From Clostridiales bacterium (GTDB lineage Bacteria > Bacillota > Clostridia > Oscillospirales > Butyricicoccaceae), in the NCBI GenBank assembly GCA_019418305.1, contig DYCA01000002.1, positions 85,694-114,035 of the forward strand: a stretch of 28,342 nucleotides of DNA. The letters are read 5' to 3'. A program made the translations under genes and the position numbers. Below, piece after piece: positions 1 to 7,087 of this stretch. Under the pieces are notes generated by a model. It saw nothing but the letters and a program-made list of their open reading frames with translations, ran no database searches and had not been told where the DNA came from. Every line of letters begins with the position of its first letter. The first letter of the stretch is position 1.

Positions 1-561
1 GCCATTCCCGCACGCTGTCTGGCGGCAGAGCTGATGGGGACGGTGGGTTTTGCCGCCTTGGGAATGCGGTTTGGCCTCAGTTTGGAGCTGGTGATGCAGC
101 TGATTCTGGCGGGACTTCTTTTGCTGCTCAGTTTAGTTGACTGGAATGCCCATGTCCTGCCCGACAAGCTGCTGCTGGCGGCAATCGTCAACCGGCTAAT
201 CTTTCTTGTTCTGCTCCGAGAGCCTTTGGGCGAGACGCTGCCCCGGATGGCTTTGGGAGCTTTCAGTGTGTCCCTGCCTCTGCTGCTGCTGTCCCTTGGA
301 ATGGATTGGCTGCTGCAAAAGGACACTCTTGGGGGCGGCGACATTAAGCTTTTGTTTGTGCTGGGGCTGTATCTCGGCTGGCTGGAGATGCTTTTGCTGC
401 TGATTTTTGCCTGCGCACTGGCTCTTGTATGGGTCGCAGGGCCGGGACGGCGGCAGGCCAAAAGAGAAATTCCCCTGGGGCCCTTTCTGGCGGCGGCCTG
501 GCTGGCGGTGACCCTGTTTGGAGGGTCATTAATCCAGTGGTATTTGAGTCTGCTGGGATGA
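1..561 (+). CDS. Prepilin peptidase, A24 family (5'-truncated by window edge)
   Basis: The reading frame is open from base 1, so the true start lies upstream; the first internal ATG is at 34. The protein is a polytopic membrane protein of about six hydrophobic segments. Both aspartate motifs of the type IV prepilin peptidase (aspartyl) family are visible. The first is VDWNAHVLPD, with its Asp at residue 36 counted from the ATG at 34. The second is GGGDIK, with its Asp at residue 103. The family cleaves the leader of type IV prepilins at the inner face of the membrane. The N-terminal cysteine-rich/methylase part seen in PilD would lie upstream, so I cannot say whether it is present. Four bases separate it from pilM, which fits a pilus operon. 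It could also serve a competence or Tad-type pilus. Confidence 0.86.
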   Translation, partial: AIPARCLAAELMGTVGFAALGMRFGLSLELVMQLILAGLLLLLSLVDWNAHVLPDKLLLAAIVNRLIFLVLLREPLGETLPRMALGAFSVSLPLLLLSLGMDWLLQKDTLGGGDIKLLFVLGLYLGWLEMLLLLIFACALALVWVAGPGRRQAKREIPLGPFLAAAWLAVTLFGGSLIQWYLSLLG

Positions 562-574
562 GAGGATGAAATTG

Positions 575-1606
575 ATGTCAAAAAAAATAAAAGTTGCCTT
601 TGATCTGGGCAACAGCAGTTTAAAAATTGCCGCGTGGAAAAAAGGTGCACTGGAGCTGCATGAGCTTCCCATGCCTGAGAATCTGATGGAGGAGGACAAT
701 ATCCTCATGCCACACGCCTTTTCGGCCTTTTTGAAAAAGGCCAAAAAGGACTTGCGTCTGCCTGGCGGGCCGGCGGGGCTGTTGCTGCCCTCCAGCAAGG
801 CCATCTGTCGGCTGGTGACGATGCCTCGCATGTCGGTGGATCAGCTGATGCTCAACCTACCTTATGAGTTCAGCGACTTTATCCATGGCGAGCCTCACCA
901 GTACTACTGTGACTACGCCCTGTGCCAGGATGAGCCTCAGGAGCCGGACCCACAGAAGGAGCAGGGCGAGGAGCAGCTAACCATGATGGCGGCGGTGGTT
1001 CAGCGCCAGCAGATTCAGGACCAAATTCGAATCTTCTCCGCTGGGGGCTTCTCTCTCAAGCGTATCTTGCCTCAGGAGATGTCCCTGATCCATCTGGTGC
1101 AGAGTTACTGCCGGGAGCGGCCGGAAGTATCCCGAGAGTTCTGCTTTATCGATTTAGGTTTTCTGTCAACCCGTATTTTTGTGGTCCATGGCGACCGTAT
1201 TCGGGCTGCCCGCCGGGTACATATAGGCTGTCGGGATCTGGATGGGGTGGTAGCTGATCTTTTCAATATAGATCCCTTTCTGGCTGGCACCTATAAGCGG
1301 GGGAATCATCAGGGTGTTTTGGAGCATCCCCGCTGCATGGAGGTCTACGAGAACATGGCGGTGGAGGTGCTGAAGGTCATCAACTTCTACCACTTTACTT
1401 ACCGTCAAAAGCAGCTGGAAGGAGTATACCTTATCGGCGGCGGCGCGGAGATTGCGCCGTTGCGCCGCTTGCTGGAGGAGACCCTGGGTCTGCCTACCTT
1501 CCCCGTAGATACCCTGATTCCAGTCGGTGAAGGGAAAGGGCGGGGGCACAACGCCACCTTCGCGGGGGCCGCCGGATTGCTGGCTGAGCCGGAAAAGGAG
1601 GGATAA
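575..1606 (+). CDS. pilM: Type IV pilus assembly protein PilM-like (actin-fold ATPase)
   Basis: The N-terminus KIKVAFDLGNSSLKIAAW is the phosphate-1 motif of the FtsA/PilM actin-like fold. Further on come a second phosphate-like segment (FCFIDLGFLSTRIFV, about residue 190) and an adenosine motif (YLIGGGAEIAPL, about residue 285). PilM sits in the cytoplasm and binds the N-terminal tail of PilN, linking the pilus motor to the PilN/PilO alignment complex. I prefer the ATG at 575 because a GAGAGG lies nine bases before it. An in-frame ATG at 566 would add three residues but has no spaced ribosome binding site. The gene is followed at once by pilN and pilO in the standard order, which supports the call. 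Confidence 0.85.
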   Translation: MSKKIKVAFDLGNSSLKIAAWKKGALELHELPMPENLMEEDNILMPHAFSAFLKKAKKDLRLPGGPAGLLLPSSKAICRLVTMPRMSVDQLMLNLPYEFSDFIHGEPHQYYCDYALCQDEPQEPDPQKEQGEEQLTMMAAVVQRQQIQDQIRIFSAGGFSLKRILPQEMSLIHLVQSYCRERPEVSREFCFIDLGFLSTRIFVVHGDRIRAARRVHIGCRDLDGVVADLFNIDPFLAGTYKRGNHQGVLEHPRCMEVYENMAVEVLKVINFYHFTYRQKQLEGVYLIGGGAEIAPLRRLLEETLGLPTFPVDTLIPVGEGKGRGHNATFAGAAGLLAEPEKEG

Positions 1607-1609
1607 GTC

Positions 1610-2197
1610 GTGAAACTGAATACCGATGTGCGACAACTGATGGCAGGCAAAAAGACGGCTTATCCCACTAAGCGCTCTATGAATCTGTACTTTAAGGTGG
1701 ACCGCACCACCGCCCCCGCCACGGCGGCGCTGTATGTGCTGTTTGCGGTAGCAGTGCTGCTCGCATTGGGGAAAATTCTAATCTATGATTTTGTGGTGCA
1801 GGAAAAACAGATGGAAAACCAGATTCAGGCACTGGACCAGCGCGCAGCCCAGCAGATGCAGCAACTCAAGAATTATGATCAGGTGTTGGAGGACTACATT
1901 CGCTCGATTCCTACCCAGCAGGAGCAGGACCAGCCCGATGTTATGGAGCTGCTATCTCTCATTGATACTACCATTCGTCCTGCCGCTCAGGTTTCTCAGG
2001 TGGAAATCGCGAACAATCAGGTTGTGCTCTCCTTCTCCGGCGTTACGCTGGCTCAGGCTGCCGATCTGGTAGTCCGATTGGAGCAGTCCCCATTGGTTGA
2101 CAACACACAGGTGGATACCGCATCTTCCACCGATGGAGACCAACAGGTGGAGGTTCATGTCTATTTTCAGGTTGCACAGGAGGGGGCTGCCTCATGA
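1610..2197 (+). CDS. pilN: Type IV pilus assembly protein PilN-like
   Basis: This is a bitopic membrane protein of 195 residues. It has a cytoplasmic N-terminal tail of about 37 residues and one membrane helix (about 38-60, ALYVLFAVAVLLALGKIL). A glutamine-rich coiled coil follows (about 62-100), then a small ferredoxin-like C-terminal domain. That is the PilN layout; the short tail (KLNTDVRQLM) corresponds to the PilM-binding segment of the family. Translation starts at a GTG with a clear AAAAGGAGGG seven bases upstream. It lies between pilM and pilO and its stop overlaps the pilO start by four bases, so the two are probably translationally coupled. Sequence conservation in this family is low, so the call rests on topology and gene order. 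Confidence 0.78.
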   Translation: MKLNTDVRQLMAGKKTAYPTKRSMNLYFKVDRTTAPATAALYVLFAVAVLLALGKILIYDFVVQEKQMENQIQALDQRAAQQMQQLKNYDQVLEDYIRSIPTQQEQDQPDVMELLSLIDTTIRPAAQVSQVEIANNQVVLSFSGVTLAQAADLVVRLEQSPLVDNTQVDTASSTDGDQQVEVHVYFQVAQEGAAS

Positions 2198-2745
2198 GAA
2201 AGCTTTCCACTCGTGAGCGGATTCTGTTGCTTCTGCTGGCTATGATTGCGATGATCAGCGGATATATCCTGCTCTTCTATTTGCCTACTACCCAGCGCTT
2301 AGAGTCCCTCAACGCACAGATTGCCCAGTCTCAGGAACAGGTCACCCAGCTGGATACCAAGCTGACACACCAGCAGCAGATGGAGAACAAGTTGGAGCAG
2401 TTTTCTGCTCAGGACGTTCAGGTACCCTATATGCCAGCTTATGACAACATTCAGGCTGTCATGGTGGAGCTGCACACCATTCTGGCCGGTTGTCAGGAAT
2501 ATTCGCTCTCCTTCCAGACAGAGCAGGGGGAGAATCATGTGTTCTATCGCCGCGTGTCCATTCCATTTACTTGCGGCAGCTATGAGCAAGTGCAAGAGAT
2601 TTTGCAGAAGCTCCATGACAGCACCCAGCGCGGGCTTCTGGAGGACGTGCAAATTTCCCAGCAGGAAGATGGAACGGTAAAAGCGTCTGCAACAATAACA
2701 TTTTTTGAGTATCAAACTGTAGAATCGACTGAAAAAACACAATAA
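2194..2745 (+). CDS. pilO: Type IV pilus assembly protein PilO-like
   Basis: This 183-residue protein has a short charged N-terminus (RKLSTRER), one membrane helix (about residues 9-29), a coiled coil (about 30-75) and a compact C-terminal domain. It matches PilO, the partner with which PilN forms heterodimers in the cell-envelope part of the pilus machine. The ATG overlaps the pilN stop (ATGA). It is the last gene of the operon in this window: a hairpin terminator follows within 10 bases, and no PilP, PilQ or pilin follows. The absence of PilP and PilQ is expected in a Gram-positive cell, which has no outer-membrane secretin. Confidence 0.75.
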   Translation: MRKLSTRERILLLLLAMIAMISGYILLFYLPTTQRLESLNAQIAQSQEQVTQLDTKLTHQQQMENKLEQFSAQDVQVPYMPAYDNIQAVMVELHTILAGCQEYSLSFQTEQGENHVFYRRVSIPFTCGSYEQVQEILQKLHDSTQRGLLEDVQISQQEDGTVKASATITFFEYQTVESTEKTQ

Positions 2746-2752
2746 TATCCAC

Positions 2753-2797
2753 AAAAATCCGCGAGCTATCATTTTGATAACCCGTGGATTTTCTTTG
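2753..2797 (+). terminator. Intrinsic terminator of the pilus operon
   Basis: The arms AAAATCCGCG and CGTGGATTTT pair with one G-U wobble. An inner stem TATCA/TGATA closes the loop, and TTCTTTG follows. It sits just after the pilO stop codon. The outer stem begins with a run of A, so it may also act in the other direction. Confidence 0.6.
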
Positions 2798-2902
2798 TCC
2801 CGTACTGGCTATACCCAGAGGGTACAATATGTACCTATGAAAAGTAACAATTTGCGGTGGGAGATTTTGTGCATTCCAATTCTTGAAATAGAGGTGCTAA
2901 GC

Positions 2903-3163
2903 ATGAGCAGAAAAATGCACCATTTCCGTGTCACCGTGGATGGCAGAACCCGGATAGACCGTCCGCTGAAGCCACTCTGTTTTGTGGCGGGCACTCTGAT
3001 TGCTCAGAGGCTGCACATTTTGGCTGGCTCTCCGAAGTTGGGCAAGTCGTAGCTTGTCCTGCGTCTGACGGTGACGTTAGCCAAAGAAGAGCTGGGATGG
3101 AATATGAGTACCAAGCAGGACACTATCCACTATTTTCCTGCCTTGGGCAGCACGAGAAAATAA
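2903..3163 (+). pseudogene. Degenerate RepA-like AAA ATPase (AAA_25) fragment
   Basis: Translation from the ATG at 2903 gives about 50 residues ending LHILAGSPKLGKS, a P-loop like that of RepA-type helicase ATPases carried on clostridial mobile elements. The next codon is TAG where the family usually has Trp. The same frame then continues as LVLRLTVTLAKEELGWNMST, still recognisable as the family, before it decays and stops at 3163. The rest of the ATPase (Walker B and onward) cannot be found. A plausible ribosome binding site (GAGGT) precedes the ATG. I see this as the relic of an integrated element; family assignment is from recall of the motif context, not a search. Confidence 0.55.
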
Positions 3164-3665
3164 CCGAAACCACTCTTGAGCTGTTTCGGTTGCAGTTTCT
3201 GGCAGCTGCACGGCTTTTGAATATTGGTGGGCGTCTTTCTGAGCAGCACTTGAATGACCGAGCTGCAGTTCCGAGTGCGTGCCACCTTGCCGCCGCAATT
3301 CTGTGCGGCGCAGCAGGATACACGGCACAGCAAGCGCCTGAATAAAATGCGTCGAAATACTCTGTATATCATAACGCTTTATACAAAACGGAACAGGATG
3401 ACATAGAAACAGCACGCAAGTTCCAAAATTGAGCTCTTGAAATCCTTGACCTTACGCCAAAAACCGCACTTCATCGAAAGATGAAGTGCGGTTTTTGGCG
3501 AGGTGCTGTATGCAGTCCCCAAAAGAAGCGTGATATGCGCCGGTATCTGCATGGTGGTTAACACCTACTGGTTTATCCAGTGTCCGTATTGTAGTTTCGC
3601 ATCACAGCTTCAGAAATATTGGATGGATGGCTCCGAACCGATAGATAATGTTTTCTGAAGCCAAA
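3164..3665. other. Gene-poor stretch downstream of the RepA-like relic
   Basis: I see no credible gene on either strand here. Short open frames exist but have no ribosome binding site or recognisable family. The only clear structure is the perfect hairpin at 3455-3500. A short frame after the hairpin encodes a CPYC pair, but it has no start and stops near 3660. The region probably holds further decayed remains of a mobile element. Confidence 0.5.
3455..3500. terminator. Perfect 21-bp hairpin with GAAA loop, probable bidirectional terminator
   Basis: Two perfectly complementary 21-base arms (3455-3475 and 3480-3500) enclose the tetraloop GAAA. Each arm contains AAAAACC or GGTTTTT near its foot, giving an A-run before and a T-run after the GC-rich stem on both strands. 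It lies 166 bases beyond the stop codon of the minus-strand lacI-type gene, so it may end that transcript. It equally may stop read-through from the plus strand. Confidence 0.6.
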
Positions 3666-4757
3666 CTATTTGGTTTCAGTATTTGTTTGTGTGCATACAG
3701 AATCGGTTTTATCGATGAAAACGCTCAAATCGCTGTTATATTTGGTGCGGATGGCGATATCGGTGTAGATCAACGTCTGTGCAGGCTTTTTCTGATGCAT
3801 CAGATATTCATAGAGCAGATAGGGTGGGCGGTAACCTTGCTCAAACGCCTCTTGGTCGAGTACGCAGCTCAGGCTATCGTGCAGCAGTAGCCGCATATTG
3901 GGTTCATTCAGGTCATAGGCGATAATTTTGACCTTGCCCTTTCGGCCTTCTTCTTCTACCGCCTGGCAGACGCCTTCCTGGCCGTTTGATGCGACATAGA
4001 TGCCGACCAAATCTGGATTTTCCCGCAGGGCGTGCTGCGTGATTTCATGTGCATAATCATCCCGGTCAAAGCATGGTTGGAACGGCATGATGCGTAAATT
4101 ATGATTGTTTTGCTGTTGCAGCGTATCTAAAAATCCGTTTAGGCGATTGTTGTGGGCGGTGTTATTGAGATGCCCGGCAAGCGGAAGCACTTTGCTGGAC
4201 TCGGGCAGCATCTGGCACATCAGTCCGGCCGCCGTTTGGCCTGCGCGGTAATTATCCATTCCGATAAAACAAATCCGTTTGCTGCCGGGAAGGTCGGAAT
4301 TTAAAGTGATTACAGGGATGCCTTGCTCATACAGACCGTTGATGCACTGGCGTAACTCTGAGGTGTTGTTTGGTGAAATGGCAAGCCCCTGTATGCCTTG
4401 CGAAGTCAATTCTTCTATGCTTTCCAGGACCAATTCTTCATCCAGCCCCCGCAGCTCGCGAATGATTAGCTCAACGCCGGATGCACGCAACTCATCCGCT
4501 GCGCGCTTCAGCCCTCCTAAAACAATCTGCATGGTTGGCGTTTCGACCGACTGTAATATGGCGCCAATCTTAAAATCCCTCTTGGTTCGCACCAACGCCT
4601 GCCCCACGAGATTGGGTTTATAACCCAATTCAGCCGCAATGCGATGGATGCGTGCAGCTACCTCCGGTTTGACACGACCTCGATTGTGCAGCGCGCGGTC
4701 AACGGTTCCACGGGATACGCCTGCCAATTCAGCGATTTGCTGCGCGGTGACTGCCAT
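3666..4757 (-). CDS. LacI-family transcriptional regulator of the inositol locus
   Basis: The N-terminal helix-turn-helix reads TAQQIAELAGVSRGTVDRAL, followed by the LacI hinge region (AAELGYKPN). A periplasmic-binding-protein-like sugar-sensing domain follows (about residues 60-330), with a core like FIGMDNYRAGQTAAGLM. I chose the ATG at 4757 because GGGGGAGGAAGAAAGT lies directly upstream; an in-frame ATG at 4775 lies before that site. The protein has 363 residues, somewhat longer than LacI because of a polar C-terminal tail. It is transcribed divergently from the symporter gene at 5256. The shared palindromic operator in front of that gene and of iolG makes it the likely repressor of both, with an inositol or derivative as inducer. 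That link is inferred. Confidence 0.85.
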   Translation of the reverse strand: MAVTAQQIAELAGVSRGTVDRALHNRGRVKPEVAARIHRIAAELGYKPNLVGQALVRTKRDFKIGAILQSVETPTMQIVLGGLKRAADELRASGVELIIRELRGLDEELVLESIEELTSQGIQGLAISPNNTSELRQCINGLYEQGIPVITLNSDLPGSKRICFIGMDNYRAGQTAAGLMCQMLPESSKVLPLAGHLNNTAHNNRLNGFLDTLQQQNNHNLRIMPFQPCFDRDDYAHEITQHALRENPDLVGIYVASNGQEGVCQAVEEEGRKGKVKIIAYDLNEPNMRLLLHDSLSCVLDQEAFEQGYRPPYLLYEYLMHQKKPAQTLIYTDIAIRTKYNSDLSVFIDKTDSVCTQTNTETK

Positions 4758-4790
4758 ACTTTCTTCCTCCCCCAAATCTTTGTATCATCA

Positions 4791-4818
4791 AGTATATCAT
4801 ATTGCGCCTATTATGCAA
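4791..4818 (-). promoter_or_regulatory. Probable promoter of the lacI-type gene
   Basis: On the minus strand, TTGCAT (4813-4818) and TATACT (4791-4796) are spaced by 16 bases, with a TGA just before the -10 box (extended -10). A GCGTGCA element lies 8 bases further upstream at 4826-4832 and could be a regulatory site. Confidence 0.5.
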
Positions 4819-5011
4819 TCATCTGGCGTGCATTTTCATCATGCGGTGCCATACATTTTTGCACTGGGATAACTTGGCGAAAATTACATATAAATGCACG
4901 CTGGTGCACGCGCGCGATTTGTTTTTTTCGTCAATCTAACAAAGTCGCAGCGGTGTATTTGTCCGCATGTTACGAAAAAACGAAAAATAAGAATTTTTAG
5001 ATTTTCTACGC

Positions 5012-5040
5012 TTGATAATAACGAAAAATAGTGATAGTCT
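5012..5040 (+). promoter_or_regulatory. Possible promoter of the symporter gene
   Basis: TTGATA (5012-5017) and TAGTCT (5035-5040) are spaced by 17 bases, with TGA before the -10 box. Transcription would start near 5047, so the operator at 5120 would lie downstream as a roadblock. A promoter closer to the operator, using TAAAAT at 5139-5144, is also possible. Confidence 0.35.
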
Positions 5041-5119
5041 TTAATCATAGAAACAAATCAAGCATAATCCGTTGAAGGGAAAACGTTTGATTTGCGGAAA
5101 AAAGAAAATTATTTTACCG

Positions 5120-5139
5120 TTGCGTTCTCGTGAACATTT
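5120..5139. promoter_or_regulatory. Operator upstream of the symporter gene (shared with iolG)
   Basis: The 16 bases TTGCGTTCTCGTGAAC are identical to the left 16 bases of the palindrome in front of iolG. The right end (ATTT) lacks the GCAA that completes the symmetry there. The central CG between GTTC and GAAC half-sites is typical of LacI-family operators, so the LacI-type protein encoded at 3666-4757 is the likely ligand. Confidence 0.6.
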
Positions 5140-5255
5140 AAAATCTTCTTCTTCGTTTTCCATTTCCGGGGGGCTGGCACCCACCCTGAAATATATCGGT
5201 ACGGTATCGGTCGGTACCACGAACGAAATGAGGCATTTGAGAAGGAGTGTAGCAA

Positions 5256-6698
5256 ATGAAAGGCGGAATTGCAGAACTTTTAAACTTTAAGCAGAAGAAA
5301 AAGAATATGGATGAGTTCATCAAAGTCCCGGTATCCGAAAAACTAGCGTATTGTTTTGGCGATCCTGCGCTGACATTGATGTATACCATGACTTCCACGT
5401 TGCTGATTTACTTTTATACCAATGTTGTTGGCATTTCAGCCGGTGCAGTCGGTATGATTATGTTGGTTTCGCGTATTTTTGATGGATTTTCCGATGTTGC
5501 AATGGGCACGATTATCGATCGCACGCATTCCAAGTACGGCAAAGCACGCATCTGGATTTTGCGGCTGGCAGTGCCGTACGCCCTTGCAGCTGTGCTGCTG
5601 TTTACCATGCCGAATGTCGGCAATATCGGTAAAATTCTGTATGCCTTTGTCACCTATAACCTGATGAACACGGTGGTTTATACAGCCATTAGCCAGCCGT
5701 TTCATGCGCTTGGCTCTCTGATGACCCGTGATCGGAGGGATCGTGACACCATCAGCAATATCCGTATGATGCTGTCCATCACGGCCAGCATGATTATCAC
5801 TGCATTCACTCTGCCGCTGATCAACTATGTATCGGAAGTAACCGGTAGGGAACAGCTGTCATGGATTCTGGTCACAGCTGGTTATGCCATTGTTTCGGTA
5901 TTCGTTTTACTGAACACCTATGCTACCTGCACGGAGCGCGTGCAGGCCGCACCGCAGACCAAAAAGGAGAATATCCCTTTCTGGAGGTCGTTTAAGATCA
6001 CCTTTACCAACCGGTATTTCCTGATTGCGCTCGGTCTGATGATTACCTATACTGCGTATCAGGTGATTATCGGCACCGATCTGACCTATTATTGCCAATA
6101 TGTTCTGGGGGATGCGAATCTGGTTATGCCATTGTCTGCTGCGGAAAAGATCTGCACGATTGTCGGTATCGCCATGCTGCCCCAGCTGCTGCCGCGCTTC
6201 GGTAAGCGCAATTTGATTTGTTTTGGCTGTGCAATGGGTATAATTGGCCAACTTTTGTTCCTTATCAACACCACTAGCGTGCCGCTGGGCGTAGTATCCT
6301 GCATTATCCGTGGTTTTGGTATCGCGCCGTTCTATGGTGTGCAGTATTCGCTGCCGGGCGATGCCATCGAATTTGGGCATTGGAAGCACGGCCTGCGCGT
6401 TGAGGGCTTGATGTTCTCGTCGATGAGCATGGGTCAGAAAGCTGGCTCCGGTTTCACGCAGGCAATCATGGGCGGCATCCTGTCCATGGCAGCGTTTGAC
6501 GGCCTGAAAGCGACGGCTGCGGAGCAGACTGTGGAAGCAATTGCAACAATTGAAGCGTTTTATCTCTATGTTCCGATCGCTTTGTGGGCTATCATGTTTA
6601 TCATTGCCTCTTTCTATAAACTCGACAAGAGCTATGACAAGATGATGAGTGAACTGCTGGAACGGGAAGGAAAAACCACCGAATTACAAGAAGCGTGA
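5256..6698 (+). CDS. GPH-family sugar:cation symporter (MelB-like)
   Basis: This 480-residue protein of about 12 membrane helices belongs to the glycoside-pentoside-hexuronide:cation symporter family within the major facilitator fold. The N-terminal half shows the family pattern: PVSEKLAYCFGDPA at the first helix, an Asp in SRIFDGFSDVAMG, and the cytoplasmic loop DRTHSKYGKARIWIL. Members bring in sugars with Na+ or H+. The start at 5256 is set by AAGGAG ten bases upstream; a Met 17 residues further in (MDEFIKVPVSEK) has no ribosome binding site. Its position between the LacI-type gene and iolG, and the operator it shares with iolG, make an inositol or inositol-like polyol the likely substrate. 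The substrate cannot be read from sequence alone. Confidence 0.85.
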   Translation: MKGGIAELLNFKQKKKNMDEFIKVPVSEKLAYCFGDPALTLMYTMTSTLLIYFYTNVVGISAGAVGMIMLVSRIFDGFSDVAMGTIIDRTHSKYGKARIWILRLAVPYALAAVLLFTMPNVGNIGKILYAFVTYNLMNTVVYTAISQPFHALGSLMTRDRRDRDTISNIRMMLSITASMIITAFTLPLINYVSEVTGREQLSWILVTAGYAIVSVFVLLNTYATCTERVQAAPQTKKENIPFWRSFKITFTNRYFLIALGLMITYTAYQVIIGTDLTYYCQYVLGDANLVMPLSAAEKICTIVGIAMLPQLLPRFGKRNLICFGCAMGIIGQLLFLINTTSVPLGVVSCIIRGFGIAPFYGVQYSLPGDAIEFGHWKHGLRVEGLMFSSMSMGQKAGSGFTQAIMGGILSMAAFDGLKATAAEQTVEAIATIEAFYLYVPIALWAIMFIIASFYKLDKSYDKMMSELLEREGKTTELQEA

Positions 6699-6703
6699 AC
6701 ACT

Positions 6704-6752
6704 ATCCGCCGAAAGACGTTATGGAATGTCTTTCGGCGGATTTCTTTTTTTC
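6704..6752 (+). terminator. Intrinsic terminator after the symporter gene
   Basis: A 14-bp perfect stem, ATCCGCCGAAAGAC (6704-6717) with its complement at 6728-6741, has a 10-base loop and is followed by TTCTTTTTTT. It starts six bases after the symporter stop codon and separates that gene from iolG. Confidence 0.9.
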
Positions 6753-6930
6753 TGCAAAATGAGCATGCGTGCACTTGGTTGTATGCACGCGCTTTTCGTT
6801 GTAATAATGCCTAAAAACGGATACATCTCGTCTTTCATATGCCACATGTAAAGTAACATACTTGCGTGCTTTTGGTAAATTATAATAGTTTTTTCGCATT
6901 ATATTTATGGATAATATAGAATTATTTTTC
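6753..6930 (+). other. Upstream regulatory region of the iolGI unit
   Basis: No gene is seen. The stretch holds an inverted pair GCGTGCA (6767-6773) and TGCACGC (6784-6790), the same heptamer found near the lacI-type promoter, and a very A/T-rich tract (6870-6930) with a TATAAT at 6881-6886 that lacks a well-spaced -35. The main promoter is more likely the one overlapped by the operator at 6931. Confidence 0.45.
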
Positions 6931-6959
6931 TTGCGTTCTCGTGAACGCAATGATACAAT
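6931..6959 (+). promoter_or_regulatory. iolG promoter overlapped by palindromic operator
   Basis: The palindrome TTGCGTTCTCGTGAACGCAA (6931-6950) is symmetric except for one central base pair. Its first six bases TTGCGT also form a -35 box spaced 17 bases from TACAAT (6954-6959). A repressor bound here would cover the -35 box and spacer. An isolated inverted half-site lies downstream at 6985-6992 (GAACGCAA). Confidence 0.7.
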
Positions 6960-7087
6960 CATTTTGAAGAAGAAAACAAACGATGAACGCAAGAAAAACC
7001 AATTAAGCCATGCGGCCCGCCAAACCGCACGCACAAACACAAACCATTAGTTATCAATGCAATATTACAAGTATGGAGGTATTTTTT

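Larger units (their letters stand above)
4819..5255. other. Divergent regulatory region between lacI-type and symporter genes
   Basis: No gene is evident. The region carries two TGCACGC direct repeats (4895-4901 and 4905-4911), A/T-rich DNA with several ACGAAAAA stretches, the probable symporter promoter, an AAACGTTT palindrome at 5081-5088 that resembles the centre of LacI/CcpA-type sites, the operator at 5120-5139, and a GGTAC/GTACC inverted repeat near 5198-5218 just ahead of the ribosome binding site. The long leader suggests layered control. Confidence 0.5.

Noticed and set aside
6953..6998. A second ribosome-binding-site and start for iolG at 7010
   Set aside because: The 26 residues it would add come from the leader, lack a ribosome binding site and precede the Rossmann strand that must begin the protein near Met at 7088.
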